Part shown: positions 53,735-63,849 of the stretch, piece after piece
How the letters are laid out: the number at the start of each line of letters is the position of its first letter
Numbering within the stretch: position 1 is the first letter of the stretch
NCBI RefSeq assembly: GCF_000166135.1
Contig: NC_014666.1
Location: 6,324,001 to 6,388,000, forward strand
Origin: Pseudofrankia inefficax
GTDB taxonomy: Bacteria > Actinomycetota > Actinomycetes > Frankiales > Frankiaceae
Direction: 5' to 3'
Length of the DNA: 64,000 nucleotides
The notes under the pieces: model-generated
Seen by the model: only the letters and a program-made list of their open reading frames with translations
What the model was told of the DNA's origin: nothing
Database searches by the model: none
Translations under genes and position numbers: made by a program

Positions 53735-54406
53735 TCAGCGGCTCTCGCCTTCCTCGGCGTAGACCCGGGCGGCGTATTCCTCCAGCGCCCGCTCGCAGGC
53801 GTCGAGGGCCTCCAGGGTGGATCTCGCGCGGGAGGCGCCGAAGACGTCGCGGGCGCGGACCTTGGCGTACCAGTTGCGCAGCTTGGTGAGGTCCTCGTCG
53901 TTCTCCTCGAGCTCGGCATAGGTGAAGTGGCTGGCGGCGTACTCCTTGCGCAGCTGAGCCTGGAAGTCCGCGCATTTGTCGACGATCTCGTCGTACTCGT
54001 CGTTACGCGCCGCCTCGAAGGCGGCGAGCACGTCGGCCTCGCCGGCCATCACGTCGCAGCCGAGCAGGTGGGCGGTGCCCCCCATGTCGGTGATCTCCTT
54101 GCGCAGTGTGCGCAGCGCACGCTCGCCGCCCGGGGTGATCACGGGCAGCGCGGCGACCGAGTTCTGAAGATAGATCGCGCCCAGTCCCTTGAGCTTGCGC
54201 CATACCCCGGCGCGCAGCCGGGTTGGCTCCGAGGGCACCCGGTACACGAGCAGCAGCCACCGGGTCCCGTCGGCCGCACCGCCCGCGGCGTCCGGACGGT
54301 CCTGTTCGGCGGGCGCGGCCCCGTCATGTGGCCGAGTGGGTGGCAAGATTGACCTCCAGCGAGCCGGCAACAGACGAGGCGGGCGAATATGTACGGAGTC
54401 CGACAC
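53735..54406 (-). CDS. ChrB N-terminal-domain protein
   Basis: 223 residues. The central core WLLLVYRVPSEPTRLRAGVW and IYLQNSVAALP followed by a charged helical region match the ChrB N-terminal domain, a chromate-responsive regulator module. No ChrA transporter or ChrB C-terminal domain is present. A disordered lead of about 45 residues precedes the core. Start GTG 54406 lacks a good ribosome site, so the N-terminus is uncertain. Confidence 0.8.
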   Translation of the reverse strand: MSDSVHIRPPRLLPARWRSILPPTRPHDGAAPAEQDRPDAAGGAADGTRWLLLVYRVPSEPTRLRAGVWRKLKGLGAIYLQNSVAALPVITPGGERALRTLRKEITDMGGTAHLLGCDVMAGEADVLAAFEAARNDEYDEIVDKCADFQAQLRKEYAASHFTYAELEENDEDLTKLRNWYAKVRARDVFGASRARSTLEALDACERALEEYAARVYAEEGESR

Positions 54407-54584
54407 CCGGCCGCCAGCCTATGACGCGCACACCGGGGCAGGCCTCCGCCGGTCCACCGGAGGGTGGTCCGCCGGAGGTCACGAGTGCCGGTCAACTATC
54501 GTCGCTGTAGTAGATGATCAGCCAGCGTTCACCGGGCCGCCATGCCCGTTCTCATTGCGGTACACGTCCATGCTCGATGTTTTC

Positions 54585-54598
54585 GTAACAGCCGTTAC
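54585..54598. promoter_or_regulatory. Inverted repeat GTAACAGCCGTTAC upstream of ABC operon
   Basis: Five-base arms GTAAC and GTTAC surround AGCC. The same AGCC core and TAAC/GTTA arms recur at 58905-58918, where the outer pair is C-G instead of G-C, a compensatory change. It is 35 bases upstream of the solute-binding protein start. A shared regulator is likely. Confidence 0.65.
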
Positions 54599-54633
54599 AT
54601 CTTGAGTGAGACGACTCGTACTGGGAGAGAACG

Positions 54634-55737
54634 ATGGCTGCTCGACGTCACAGGTGGGGCTTGGCTGTTGGCGGGGTGAGCGCCGCCGTCGCGGTCGCGC
54701 TGACCGCTGCCTGCGGCGGTTCGACGACCGGCGGCTCGACGCCGTCCGCGGCGGCGACCGCTGGCGCGTCCGGCGCGGCGAAGGTCCCGCTGACGGTGTA
54801 CTCGGCGCAGGGCTACGACTCGGACGTGGTCAAGGCGTTCACCAAGGCGACCGGCATCGACGTCAAGCTCGTCGACGACTCCACCGGCCCGCTGCTGACG
54901 AAGATCTCGGCGGAGCGCAACAACCCGCAGTGGGGCCTGCTCTGGGTCGACGGTGACACCGCGTTCGCCGCACTGGACAAGCAGGGCCAGCTGCTGCCCT
55001 ACACGCCGTCCGCGCCCCTGACCGACGTGGGCCAGCAGATCGTGCCGTCCGACCACGCCTACGTGCCCACCGGCACCACGGTGATGGCCGCCCTCATCTA
55101 CAACGCCGCCAAGGTCACCAATGTCCCGACCTCCTACCAGGACCTGCTGACCCCGGCGTACAAGGGCCTCGTCGGCATGAACGACCCGTCCCAGTCCGGG
55201 CCGACCTACCCGTTCATCGCCGGCCTGATGAACCAGCTCGGCGGCCAGGCCGACGGCGTCGCCAAGGGCGAGGACTTCTTCACCCAGCTGAAGAAGAACG
55301 GCCTGCACGTGAACCCGACCAACGGCGACACGCTGCACGCCCTGGAGACCGGCCAGATCCAGTACGGCCTGATCCAGAGCTCCGCCGCCACCGGCGAGAC
55401 CCTCAAGGCCCAGAAGAGCGCCACCTTCGACCCGAAGGTCGTCTACCTGCCCAAGTCGACGCTGCTGCCCAGCGTCATCGGCATCGACAAGGCCGCGCCG
55501 CCCGCCGAGCAGGCCGAGGCCAAGCAGTTCATCGACTTCGTGCTGTCGCCGGCCGGCCAGAAGGTCATGCAGGGCGCCGACGCGACCGGCGACTCGCTGT
55601 TCTGGCCGGTCGTCCCGGGCGTGACCGCCCTGTCGGGTCTGTCGGCCTTCCCGACCGACTACCAGAAGATCGACCCGTACTTCTGGGGCCCGCTGGAGGG
55701 CCAGGTCAACTCCTGGTTCGACGGCAACATCAAGTAA
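54634..55737 (+). CDS. Lipoprotein solute-binding protein, ferric-iron ABC type
   Basis: 367 residues. A signal peptide with lipobox LTAAC (Cys27) anchors it to the membrane, followed by a Ser/Thr/Ala-rich linker. The mature part starts VPLTVYSAQGYDSDVVKAF and matches FbpA/FutA-type periplasmic binding proteins, which often bind ferric ion through Tyr residues. Sulfate- or phosphonate-type substrates are not excluded. It heads the operon with the permease and ATPase. Confidence 0.85.
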   Translation: MAARRHRWGLAVGGVSAAVAVALTAACGGSTTGGSTPSAAATAGASGAAKVPLTVYSAQGYDSDVVKAFTKATGIDVKLVDDSTGPLLTKISAERNNPQWGLLWVDGDTAFAALDKQGQLLPYTPSAPLTDVGQQIVPSDHAYVPTGTTVMAALIYNAAKVTNVPTSYQDLLTPAYKGLVGMNDPSQSGPTYPFIAGLMNQLGGQADGVAKGEDFFTQLKKNGLHVNPTNGDTLHALETGQIQYGLIQSSAATGETLKAQKSATFDPKVVYLPKSTLLPSVIGIDKAAPPAEQAEAKQFIDFVLSPAGQKVMQGADATGDSLFWPVVPGVTALSGLSAFPTDYQKIDPYFWGPLEGQVNSWFDGNIK

Positions 55738-55741
55738 CCCG

Positions 55742-57556
55742 GTGACCTCTGCCGTAAAGGACGATGCCCGGGCCGACACGGCCCGGGCATCGTCGCGCCT
55801 CTCGCGCCTACGTGGCGTCCCTGGCTTCGACCCGACCAGAGCGCGGCTCGCGGCCTCCCGGCTGGGCGGGACGCCGCTGGTCGCGTTCTGGCTGCTCATC
55901 GTCGCGATCCTCGTCCTGCCGATCGTCCTGTTCCTGTTGAACGCCTTCCTGCCGCGGCTGTTCGGCCAGGGGCAGGCGTGGTTCACCCTGGCCGGTTTCC
56001 GCGCCGCGTTCACCGGCGTCCTGCTGCGCGGAACGCTCGACTCCCTGCTCGTCGGCGTGACCAGCGCGGTGGTCGCGACCGGGGCCGGATTCGCGGTCGC
56101 CTGGCTGACGGGGCGTACCGACGTGCCGGGCCGTCGGCTGTGGCCGGGGGCGATGTTCGTGCTGCTGCTCGCCCCGAGCTACCTGATCGCGCTCGGCTGG
56201 GAACGGCTGCTGGAGCCGGCGGGTGTGCTCGACCTGTTCGGCGTTCCCGACGCGACGGCGCGACGGCTGCTGTACGGGCCGGTCGGGGTGATCGTCGTGC
56301 TGACCGTCAAGGGCGTGCCGTTCGCGTACCTGGCGATCTCGGCGGCGCTGCGCGGGCTGGGCGAGGAGTTCGAGGCGGCGGTCCGGGTGCACGGCGGGGG
56401 CCGGGGCGCCGCGTTGCGGGTCGTCGTCGCGCTGCTCGCCCCGGCGGTCTGGTCCGCGCTGGCGATCGTGTTCGCCGAGTCGGTCAGCGACTTCGGCGTC
56501 GCGGCGACGCTCGCCAACGACGCCCACTTCCCAGTCGCGACGTACACCCTCTACAACGCCGTCGACGCGTTCCCGGTGCGGTTCGCCGTCGCGGCGGCCG
56601 TCGGCTGGGTGCTGCTGGGCCTCGCGGGGATCGCGCTGGCCGCCCAGTCGCTGGCCCTGCGCGGCCGCAGCTACCAGGTGCTCGGCGGCCGCAGCCGACC
56701 GGCGCGCCGGCACGTGCTGTCGCCGCCGGCGAAGGCGGGCGCCGTGGCCTTCCTCGCCGCCGTCGTCATCGTCGGGCTGGGCGTACCAGCCTTCGGCGCC
56801 GTGTCGGCCTCACTGATCAACGGGCTCGGCTCGCTGGTCGGTGGCCACGGCTTCACTCTCGCCAACTACGACCGCGTGTTGCGGGACGCCGACATGCGCG
56901 CGTCCCTGGCCTTCTCGGCCAGGCTCGCCGCGATCACGGCGACCGCGGCGACCGCGCTCGGCCTGGTCACCGCCCGGCTGCTTACCCAGCGAGGGAGCAA
57001 GGTCGGTGCGCGCGTCCTGGACATGGTGCTGCTCACCGCCGTAGCGCTGCCCGGGATCGTGTTCGCCGCCGGCTACATCTTCACCTACAACCTGCCGTGG
57101 GTGGCCCACGCGGGCATCCACCTGTACCAGACGACGACGCTGCTGGTCCTCGCCTACGTCGCCACGGCGCTGCCGCCGGTGTCCCGCGTGCTGGTCGGCG
57201 CGGTCGGCCAGGTGCAGGACTCCCTGCGGTCCGCCAGCCGGGTCCACGGCTCGGGCGCGCTGGGCTCGTGGCTGCGGGTGGTCCTGCCGCTGCTGGCCCG
57301 GCCGTTGGTCACCGCGTGGCTGCTGACGTTCGCCGCGACGCTGCTGGAGTTGCCTGTCTCGCAGCTGCTCTACCCGCCGAACCATCCTCCGGTCGCGGTC
57401 GGCATCGAGAAGGCGCTGGCCAACTACGACTTCGGCGGTGGCACGGCGATGGAGGTCATCGCGATCGGTCTCGCGCTGGCCGTCGTCGCGGTGGCCTGGG
57501 GCCTGTACCGGCTGCTGTCCCCCGCCGGCTGGCGCCGCGTCGGAACCACCCGATGA
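55742..57556 (+). CDS. ABC permease, two fused transmembrane halves (FbpB-like)
   Basis: 604 residues, with about 12 membrane helices in two repeated halves. The EAA-like coupling loops are in each half: EEFEAAVRVHGGGRGAALRVV and DSLRSASRVHGSGALGSWLRV. The pattern is that of Fe(3+)-type permeases such as FbpB or SfuB. GTG 55742 follows four bases after the binding-protein stop. Its stop overlaps the ATG of the ATPase. Confidence 0.9.
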   Translation: MTSAVKDDARADTARASSRLSRLRGVPGFDPTRARLAASRLGGTPLVAFWLLIVAILVLPIVLFLLNAFLPRLFGQGQAWFTLAGFRAAFTGVLLRGTLDSLLVGVTSAVVATGAGFAVAWLTGRTDVPGRRLWPGAMFVLLLAPSYLIALGWERLLEPAGVLDLFGVPDATARRLLYGPVGVIVVLTVKGVPFAYLAISAALRGLGEEFEAAVRVHGGGRGAALRVVVALLAPAVWSALAIVFAESVSDFGVAATLANDAHFPVATYTLYNAVDAFPVRFAVAAAVGWVLLGLAGIALAAQSLALRGRSYQVLGGRSRPARRHVLSPPAKAGAVAFLAAVVIVGLGVPAFGAVSASLINGLGSLVGGHGFTLANYDRVLRDADMRASLAFSARLAAITATAATALGLVTARLLTQRGSKVGARVLDMVLLTAVALPGIVFAAGYIFTYNLPWVAHAGIHLYQTTTLLVLAYVATALPPVSRVLVGAVGQVQDSLRSASRVHGSGALGSWLRVVLPLLARPLVTAWLLTFAATLLELPVSQLLYPPNHPPVAVGIEKALANYDFGGGTAMEVIAIGLALAVVAVAWGLYRLLSPAGWRRVGTTR

Positions 57557-58812
57557 GCGTGGCCCTCGACCGCGACCGCCACCCCATCCGAGCGGAAGGA
57601 AACCTCGTGACGGCTACCGCCGCATCCGACGCTCCTTCGAGCCGCGGCCATCGGCTGCGGGTCGCTGGAGCGGTCAAACGCTACGGCCAGGTCACCGCGC
57701 TGCGCGACGTCGGGCTGGACATCGCCGCCGGCCGGTTCCTCGTCCTGCTCGGCCCGTCCGGCTCCGGCAAGTCGACGCTCGCCCGGCTGCTCGCCGGTGT
57801 CGAGAAGCTCACCGACGGCACCATCCGCCTGGGCGACGCCCTGGTCGCCGACGGCCGCAGCCACCTTCCGCCCGAGCGGCGGGACCTGGCGATGGTCTTC
57901 CAGGACTACGCGCTGTGGCCGCATCTGACCGCCGCAGGCAACGTCGGCTACGCGCTGCGCCGCCGCAGGCTGCCGACAGCCGAGGCCCGCCGCCGGACCC
58001 ACGCCGCGCTGGAGCGAGTGGGCCTCGGCGCGCACGCCGACCGCTACCCGCATGAGCTCTCGGGTGGTGAGCAGCAGCGGGTCGCGCTCGCCCGCGCCGT
58101 CGTCGCCGAGCCGGGCCTGCTCCTGTTCGACGAGCCGCTCTCCAACCTGGACGCCGACCTGCGCGAACGGCTGCGGGTCGAGATCGCCACGCTGACCCGT
58201 GAGTGCGGCGCGACCGCTGTCTACATCACCCATGACCAGTCCGAGGCGTTCGCGCTGGCCGACGAGATCGCGGTTCTCGACCGCGGCCGGCTCGTCCAGC
58301 TGGCCACCCCCGAGACGGTCTACCGGCGACCGGCGACGCCGTTCGTCGCCCGCTTCACCGGCCTCGCCGGCGAGCTGCCCGGCAGCCTCGCCACCGCCCG
58401 CGACGAGATCGCGACCGTTCGCGTCGCGGGACGCACCGTCACGGGCCGCCTGGCCGGCGACGCCAGGCCCGACGAAGCCGTCAGTCTCCTGGTCCGTCCG
58501 GCCGCCACCCACCTGCTCCCGGCGAGGCCCGGCGACGGGGACACCGCTGGCGACGGGCTACCCGGCACGGTCCTCGACCTCGCCTACCGCGGCCGCGGCT
58601 ACGACCATGTGATCGTCACTCCCGCCGGCACGCTCACGTCCGTCTTCGACCAGCACCCGCATGCCCGCGGGACCGCCGTCACGGTGTCGCTCGACCCGGA
58701 CGGTTGCTTCGTGTTCCCGGTCAGGCCTGAACCGGCCGGCCTGGTCAGCGTGCCGGATCTGCGCTCGCCGCCGCCCGGCGCGAGTTCGAGCCCGCTGCGC
58801 ATCCCAGCGTGA
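57553..58812 (+). CDS. ABC ATPase, FbpC/PotA-like
   Basis: 419 residues from ATG 57553, which overlaps the permease stop; GTG 57607 has a good AAGGA site and is an alternative. Walker A LGPSGSGKST, Q-loop MVFQDYALWPH, signature ELSGGEQQR, Walker B LLLFDEPLSNLD and H-loop ITHDQSEA are intact. The C-terminal TOBE-like domain begins near residue 290. It energises import by the preceding permease. Confidence 0.95.
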   Translation: MSVALDRDRHPIRAEGNLVTATAASDAPSSRGHRLRVAGAVKRYGQVTALRDVGLDIAAGRFLVLLGPSGSGKSTLARLLAGVEKLTDGTIRLGDALVADGRSHLPPERRDLAMVFQDYALWPHLTAAGNVGYALRRRRLPTAEARRRTHAALERVGLGAHADRYPHELSGGEQQRVALARAVVAEPGLLLFDEPLSNLDADLRERLRVEIATLTRECGATAVYITHDQSEAFALADEIAVLDRGRLVQLATPETVYRRPATPFVARFTGLAGELPGSLATARDEIATVRVAGRTVTGRLAGDARPDEAVSLLVRPAATHLLPARPGDGDTAGDGLPGTVLDLAYRGRGYDHVIVTPAGTLTSVFDQHPHARGTAVTVSLDPDGCFVFPVRPEPAGLVSVPDLRSPPPGASSSPLRIPA

Positions 58813-58904
58813 TCCGTCCTGGCGAGCGGCGGACGTCGACCCGGTCGTCCTGATCTTCGGACCAACCGACCACCTCGCCTACCTTCAATCGTTCGCTGCC
58901 AGAT

Positions 58905-58918
58905 CTAACAGCCGTTAG
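58905..58918. promoter_or_regulatory. Inverted repeat CTAACAGCCGTTAG upstream of membrane protein gene
   Basis: It shares the TAACAGCCGTTA core with the site at 54585-54598. It lies in the 235-base gap after the ATPase gene, 129 bases before the membrane protein start. Both transcription units probably answer to the same regulator, plausibly a metal sensor. Confidence 0.65.
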
Positions 58919-59047
58919 ACTTGCGACGAATTGATCGGGCGCCCGCCGAAGGACGCCCGCACACGATGCGTCGAAGGGCGACGGCGTCCCAGTCCAGGCA
59001 TCGTGGTCCGAGTGAGCCTGTCCCCACCGGGGCAGCTAGGAGGTCAC

Positions 59048-59818
59048 ATGACCACCGCATCGCTGTTCATTGCCGTGTTTCTCGCCTGCGCGGTGGAGGC
59101 CGTCGAGGCGACGACGATCGTGCTGGCCGCCGGTACCGCCCGCGACCGGCGTTCGACGGTTCAGGGCCTGTTCTGCGCCCTGATCGTTCTCGCCGTGGTC
59201 GTCGCCGCGCTCGGACCCGCTCTCACCGCCGTGCCGCTGGGGGCGCTGCGCGTCGTCGTCGGCACCCTGCTGCTGATCTTCGGCCTGCAGTGGCTGCGCA
59301 AGGCGATCCTGCGCGCGAGCGGGCACAAGGCGCTGCACGACGAGAACGCGCTCTACGAAGAGCAACTGGCCGAGGCCCGGCTGGCCGCGGCGACGAGCCG
59401 TGGCGTGGTCCGCGACTGGTACGCCTTCACCCTGTCGTTCAAAGGTGTCCTGTTGGAGGGCCTGGAGGTCGCGTTCATCGCGGTCACCTTCGGCTCCAAC
59501 CAGCACGACATCCCGACGGCCGCGATCGCGGCCGTCGCCGCCGTTGTCGTCGTCGCGGGGGCTGGGCTCGCGGTGCGAGCGCCACTGGCCCGGGTGCCCG
59601 AGAACACCATGAAGTTCGTCGTCGGCGTGATGCTGACCGGCTTCGGCACCTTCTGGGCCGCCGAGGGCGCCGGCGGCCGCTGGCCCGGCTCCGACGCGGC
59701 CCTCCTGATCCTCGTGCCGGCCATCGGCCTGTTCGCGCTCGGCCTCGTCGCCGTCCTGCGCCGACACCCGGCTTCGCCGGCCCTGAGCGCCGCCGCGCCC
59801 GCCACGAAAGCGAGCTGA
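59048..59818 (+). CDS. COG4280-like membrane protein with duplicated E-x-x-E motifs
   Basis: 256 residues with about six to seven membrane helices. Two related halves are seen, each with an acidic membrane motif: AVEAVEATTIVLAAG at the start and LLEGLEVAFIAVTFG in the middle, followed by similar hydrophobic stretches. These resemble the REGLE motifs of FTR1 iron permeases and the ExGD motifs of GDT1 cation transporters, so metal transport is plausible. AGGAGG precedes ATG 59048. A 66-residue membrane peptide follows three bases later. Confidence 0.75.
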   Translation: MTTASLFIAVFLACAVEAVEATTIVLAAGTARDRRSTVQGLFCALIVLAVVVAALGPALTAVPLGALRVVVGTLLLIFGLQWLRKAILRASGHKALHDENALYEEQLAEARLAAATSRGVVRDWYAFTLSFKGVLLEGLEVAFIAVTFGSNQHDIPTAAIAAVAAVVVVAGAGLAVRAPLARVPENTMKFVVGVMLTGFGTFWAAEGAGGRWPGSDAALLILVPAIGLFALGLVAVLRRHPASPALSAAAPATKAS

Positions 59819-59821
59819 CCG

Positions 59822-60022
59822 ATGACCGCGAAGATCCGCGCGTTCTTTGCCTTCTGGTACGACTTCATCGTCGGTGACGACTGGCGCGTCGCCCTCGGGG
59901 TCGCGCTCGGAGTCGCCGCCACCGGTGCGATCCACACCGCCATCCCGGCCTGGTGGCTGCTCCCACTCGCGGTGGCCGTCCTGCTCCCGTTCACCCTCTG
60001 GCGAGCGAGCCGGTCGCACTGA
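59822..60022 (+). CDS. Small two-helix membrane protein
   Basis: 66 residues, with two hydrophobic stretches (WRVALGVALGVAATGAI and AWWLLPLAVAVLLPFTLW) and a short charged tail. ATG is four bases after the previous stop, so it is probably translated with the E-x-x-E membrane protein and may be its partner subunit. Confidence 0.7.
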   Translation: MTAKIRAFFAFWYDFIVGDDWRVALGVALGVAATGAIHTAIPAWWLLPLAVAVLLPFTLWRASRSH

Positions 60023-60117
60023 CTCGCCGGGTGGTCGGTCCCGACAGGGCCTGCCAGCAATGCAACAGCGCCCTGCGAAACCACTGGTCAACGGCCCGAA
60101 ATCGAGTTCGGGCGCGG

Positions 60118-62907
60118 CTACGTGAAGAAGGACGGAATACGGATCTTCCCGATGTCGATCTTCCAGTCCTTGGCCGGACCTGGTGGTCCGGGAGGCCCAG
60201 CCGGCCCGGTAGGTCCAACGGGTCCGGCAGGTCCGGCGGGCCCCTCGGGTCCGGCAGGTCCGGCGGGCCCACTGGGTCCTGCGGGTCCAGCAGGTCCTAC
60301 CGGTCCTGCGGGCCCAGCGGGTCCGGCAGGACCAGCCGGACCGGGCGGCCCAGCGGGTCCGGTGCCGGAGTGCAGGGGGATCGAGGTGATCGAGGGCTTC
60401 GAGGTCACCGTGGAGCCCGAATTTGGCGTCGCGCTCGCGGTCGCCACGTTCTCGACCTTCCCCGCGTCGACGTCCGCCTGCGTGGTCACGTAGTTCGCCG
60501 TGCAGATCGTCGTCACGGCGACGGCGAGAGTCGTCACCGGGCAGTCGACGGCCGACAGGCCGGGCATCGGGTCGTTGACCACGAGCTTGCTGAGTGTGAC
60601 CGGGCCGCCGTTGGTGATGATGTAGAGGTAGGTCAGCCGCTCACCCGCCGCGGTGAAGGACGTCGCGTTGACGGTCTTCACCAGCGACAGGACCGACACC
60701 GACAACGTCGTGATCGCCGGCTCGGAGACGGCCGACAGACCGGACGGTGGCGTGCCCGCCGCCCACGCGCTGTTGCTGAGGGTGCCCTTGTCGACGTCGG
60801 CCTGTGTCGTCACGTAGCTGGCGGTGCAGCCCATCGACTGGTTCGCGGCGAGGGCCGTCGCGTCGCAGCGCAGCGGCGACACACCCGCCAGCGCGTCGTA
60901 CACGAACACGTTGGTCAGCGGCTGGCTGCTGGTGTTCGTCGCACGGTAGGTGTAGTCGATCTGCTCGCCCGGCCCGGTGAAGGACCTCTGGGCCGTGGAC
61001 TTCGTCAGCGAGATCGTCGCTGGCACCAGCGTCGCGGTCGTCCGGAAGGGCGTCGAGGTCACCGGTGGCCCGGAGGCGCCCTGGCCGGTCGCCACCGCGA
61101 GGCTGTACACCGAGCCCCGGGCGAGGTCCTGAGCGTCCGTGGTGTGCTGGGCGGTGCAGATCATCGACACACCAGGCGGCAGTGGTGGACCGCTCGGGCA
61201 TGACACCGGAGTCGTGTGCAGCGCCTCGGTGAGCCTCACATCCAGCGGGACATCGCCGGTGTTCGTCACCAGGTACGAGTAGCTCAGCGACTGGTTCACG
61301 GCGGAGAAGGTGGTCGGCTGCACCTGCGCCACCAGGGCGATGCCTGGACTGGGCTGTCGCGCGGGTGGGCCCGGCGTCGTCGTGGCCGCCGCGGCGGAGA
61401 CCACCGGCGGAGCGCCGGGCACCGATCCGTAGGCGAACGCGACGTTGTTGACCTGGCCGGCGTTCGCGGCGGCGTCGCCGGTGACGTAGGAGGCGGTGCA
61501 GGTCATCGCCGCTCCGGCGGCCAGCGTCGTCGCCGGGCAGGTGACCGGGCTCAGCCCAGGCAGGCCGTCCAGGATGCCGATGTTGGACAGCCCGACCACG
61601 CCGGTGTTCGTCACCAGGTACGAGTAGCTCAGCGTCTGGCCCGTGCCGGTGAACGTGGCTGGCGCGACGGACTTGGCCAGGGAGAGCGCGCCAGTGGCGG
61701 GCGGGACGGGCGGGCCACCGGTGCTCGGCGTGGCGGTGGCCGACGGCGGCGACGCGACCAGCACGCCCGCGGGGTCGAACCCGACGAAGTAGGCGACGTT
61801 CGCGAGGAAACCGGCGTTGACGTCGGCCTGGGTCGATACGGCCGAGAGACTGCAGGAGGTGCGTTGGCCCGCCGGCAGTGTCTGCGCGCAGCTCACCGGT
61901 CCAGAAGTTGATCGGGACGACACGAGTCGCACCCCGGTCAGGGTGACGTTTCCGCTGTTGAACGCGCTGTAGGTGATTTCGACCCGCTGGCCAGCCGCGC
62001 TGAAGCTACCGGCAAAAAGCGGGGTCAGCTGAAGGCTCGGCTTCTGAACGGCGGCCACGGAGGCCGTCGCCGGTGCCGAGGTCACCCACTGGCCGCCCGG
62101 GAGCCGGCCGCTGGCGACGGCGCTGACGTAGATCGCTCCTCGGTCGAAGTCCGCGGGAGTCGAGGTTGTCTGCAGGGCGCAGGTCATCGACTGACCGGGC
62201 GCGAGTACCTGCGCCGGGCAGGTGGCCGCGGGGCCGGGCCGGCTCGTCTCCAGGATGGAGACCTCGCTCAGCGGCGCGGCGCCGGTGTTGGTCACGACGA
62301 AGGTGAAGCTCAGTGGAGTGCCGCTGGCGCTGAAAGAGGGCTGATCCGCCGAGCCAGTGATGCTGAGCGAGCCGGGCAGCGCGGTGGACGTGAGGCTGTG
62401 CGCCGGGTCGGAGGTCACCGGAGGGCCGGACGGCGGCGTGCCGTTCGCGACCGCGGTGTTCACGACCCGTCCGCGGTCGACGTCCGCCTGGGTCGTCACG
62501 TAGGTGGCGGCGCAGGTGGTGGTCGCCCCCGGGACCAGTTCCGCGGCCGTGCAGGTCACCGGCGACACGCCCGCGAGCGCGTCGTGGACGACGACGTTCG
62601 TGAGCGGGGTGTCGCCGCTGTTCGTCACCAGGTAGGAGAAGTCGAGCGTCTGCCCGGCGCCGGAGAACGAGCCCGGGGCCGCGGAGGTGGCGACCGTGAT
62701 CGCGGGAGTCAGCGTCGCCGCGGCGAGTGGGAGTCTGCCGGAAGCGGACGGATCGCCGGCAGCGGGCCTCGCGACGGCCATCGCCGGCGCCGCCGTCGCA
62801 GTCAACACGGTCAGCGCGACCACGGCCGCGACGAGCCAGGCCATTGGGCCCGCGGATCCGGCTGATGCGAGCAGCCGCTCGCGGCGCCCCGCTGGACGTC
62901 TCGACAT
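60118..62907 (-). CDS. Secreted DUF11-repeat protein with collagen-like C-terminus
   Basis: 929 residues. A signal peptide is followed by seven DUF11/DUF7507-type beta-sandwich repeats of about 110 residues, each with the pattern [12 protein letters not shown], a pair of Cys (VTC...TTC) and [11 protein letters not shown]. Residues from about 835 form a collagen-like Gly-Pro-Ala stalk of some 20 Gly-x-y triplets with GPAGPAGP units, ending in [17 protein letters not shown]. No LPxTG anchor is seen. It is likely a surface or released structural protein. GAGGAG precedes ATG 62907. Confidence 0.9.
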   Translation of the reverse strand: MSRRPAGRRERLLASAGSAGPMAWLVAAVVALTVLTATAAPAMAVARPAAGDPSASGRLPLAAATLTPAITVATSAAPGSFSGAGQTLDFSYLVTNSGDTPLTNVVVHDALAGVSPVTCTAAELVPGATTTCAATYVTTQADVDRGRVVNTAVANGTPPSGPPVTSDPAHSLTSTALPGSLSITGSADQPSFSASGTPLSFTFVVTNTGAAPLSEVSILETSRPGPAATCPAQVLAPGQSMTCALQTTSTPADFDRGAIYVSAVASGRLPGGQWVTSAPATASVAAVQKPSLQLTPLFAGSFSAAGQRVEITYSAFNSGNVTLTGVRLVSSRSTSGPVSCAQTLPAGQRTSCSLSAVSTQADVNAGFLANVAYFVGFDPAGVLVASPPSATATPSTGGPPVPPATGALSLAKSVAPATFTGTGQTLSYSYLVTNTGVVGLSNIGILDGLPGLSPVTCPATTLAAGAAMTCTASYVTGDAAANAGQVNNVAFAYGSVPGAPPVVSAAAATTTPGPPARQPSPGIALVAQVQPTTFSAVNQSLSYSYLVTNTGDVPLDVRLTEALHTTPVSCPSGPPLPPGVSMICTAQHTTDAQDLARGSVYSLAVATGQGASGPPVTSTPFRTTATLVPATISLTKSTAQRSFTGPGEQIDYTYRATNTSSQPLTNVFVYDALAGVSPLRCDATALAANQSMGCTASYVTTQADVDKGTLSNSAWAAGTPPSGLSAVSEPAITTLSVSVLSLVKTVNATSFTAAGERLTYLYIITNGGPVTLSKLVVNDPMPGLSAVDCPVTTLAVAVTTICTANYVTTQADVDAGKVENVATASATPNSGSTVTSKPSITSIPLHSGTGPAGPPGPAGPAGPAGPAGPVGPAGPAGPSGPAGPAGPEGPAGPAGPVGPTGPAGPPGPPGPAKDWKIDIGKIRIPSFFT

Positions 62908-63296
62908 GCTCGCTCCTCGGCGTGGCCACCCGCCGAGACCCGAGACTCTGGCGGGCCGGCGGCAGACGTTGATGGACCGGCACAGCGCGGTCCCACGTCC
63001 CAGCCAGGTCCGGGACGCCCGGCGAGGATTACACAGAGTGATCGAAGATCGGCGGAGCTCGTACGCGGCGAGTCGGGTCTCGGGCCGAGCCCTCGGAAGC
63101 GGCGGCTGACGTCCGCCACACCCGTGCGCGGACGCGGACCGAGCCGCGGAGATCGGCGCGCTACGGCGATTTCGTCGCGACGACGACCGTCAGCACCTGG
63201 GAGCGCGATCTCCGCAACCTTTTCGCCCTGGGCTGGCCGAGCAGGAAGTTCGCGGGCCGCAGGGTGAATTCCGGGGCCCTCGACAGCGCGTAGACC
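62908..63296. other. 389-bp gap upstream of the DUF11 gene
   Basis: It should hold the DUF11 gene promoter. No convincing coding frame or RNA is seen. It separates the surface-protein gene from the transposase relic. Confidence 0.4.
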
Positions 63297-63698
63297 CTAC
63301 GGTCGGTCAATCCGTGGCCGCAGCCGTGCCTTCAGCCGGCCGTGATCGGCTTCGATCAGTTGTTCGCGTACCGGGCGTCCACGTGATGGGCAGCGGGCAG
63401 CTGCTCGTCGAGGACCCGTGGGTAGGCCGCGGCCCGGTCGGTGGTCACCTCGACCGGCCGGGCTGTGGCGGCACGGCCGGGCCACGTCGATCAGCAACGG
63501 CGTGAACCGTGCCACCCACCTGTAGACACTGACGTGATCGACCACGATGCCGCGCTCGGCCAGCAGCTCCTCCACGTCTCGGTAGGACAGGCCGAAGCGC
63601 AGGTACCACCCGACTGCCAGCACGATCACTTCCGCAGGGAACCGGAACCCCGCGAACTCGGAGGCCGGAACCACGGGACGGACACGCCGACGATGCAC
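63297..63698 (-). pseudogene. IS6-family transposase relic
   Basis: The translated N-terminal part (FRFPAEVIVLAVGWYLRFGL, then SYRDVEELLAERGI and VDHVSVYRWVARFTPLL) is the HTH/IS6-type transposase start. After ARPCRH the catalytic core is missing, and the later piece (ending VREQLIEADHGRLKARLRP) is in a different frame: the alternative frame reads PVEVTTDRAAAYPRVLDE. This shows an internal deletion plus a frameshift. No terminal repeats were seen. Confidence 0.8.
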
Positions 63699-63849
63699 CG
63701 GCCGATCATGCCCGAGCGGCTAGCCGGATCACGGCGCCCCGCCAACACAACAGGGCCACCTCCGACCGCGACCCATACACATCAGAACGATCTTCGCAAC
63801 CGTACGCACAGGCATGGCGACGGTACGCAGGTTCGCACCTTGCCTGGAT

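Noticed and set aside
60122-60493. Plus-strand frame with Gly-Pro repeats
   Set aside because: It is the reverse complement of the collagen-like stalk, which reads as Gly-Pro-rich on both strands; the minus-strand gene has a signal peptide and repeats.
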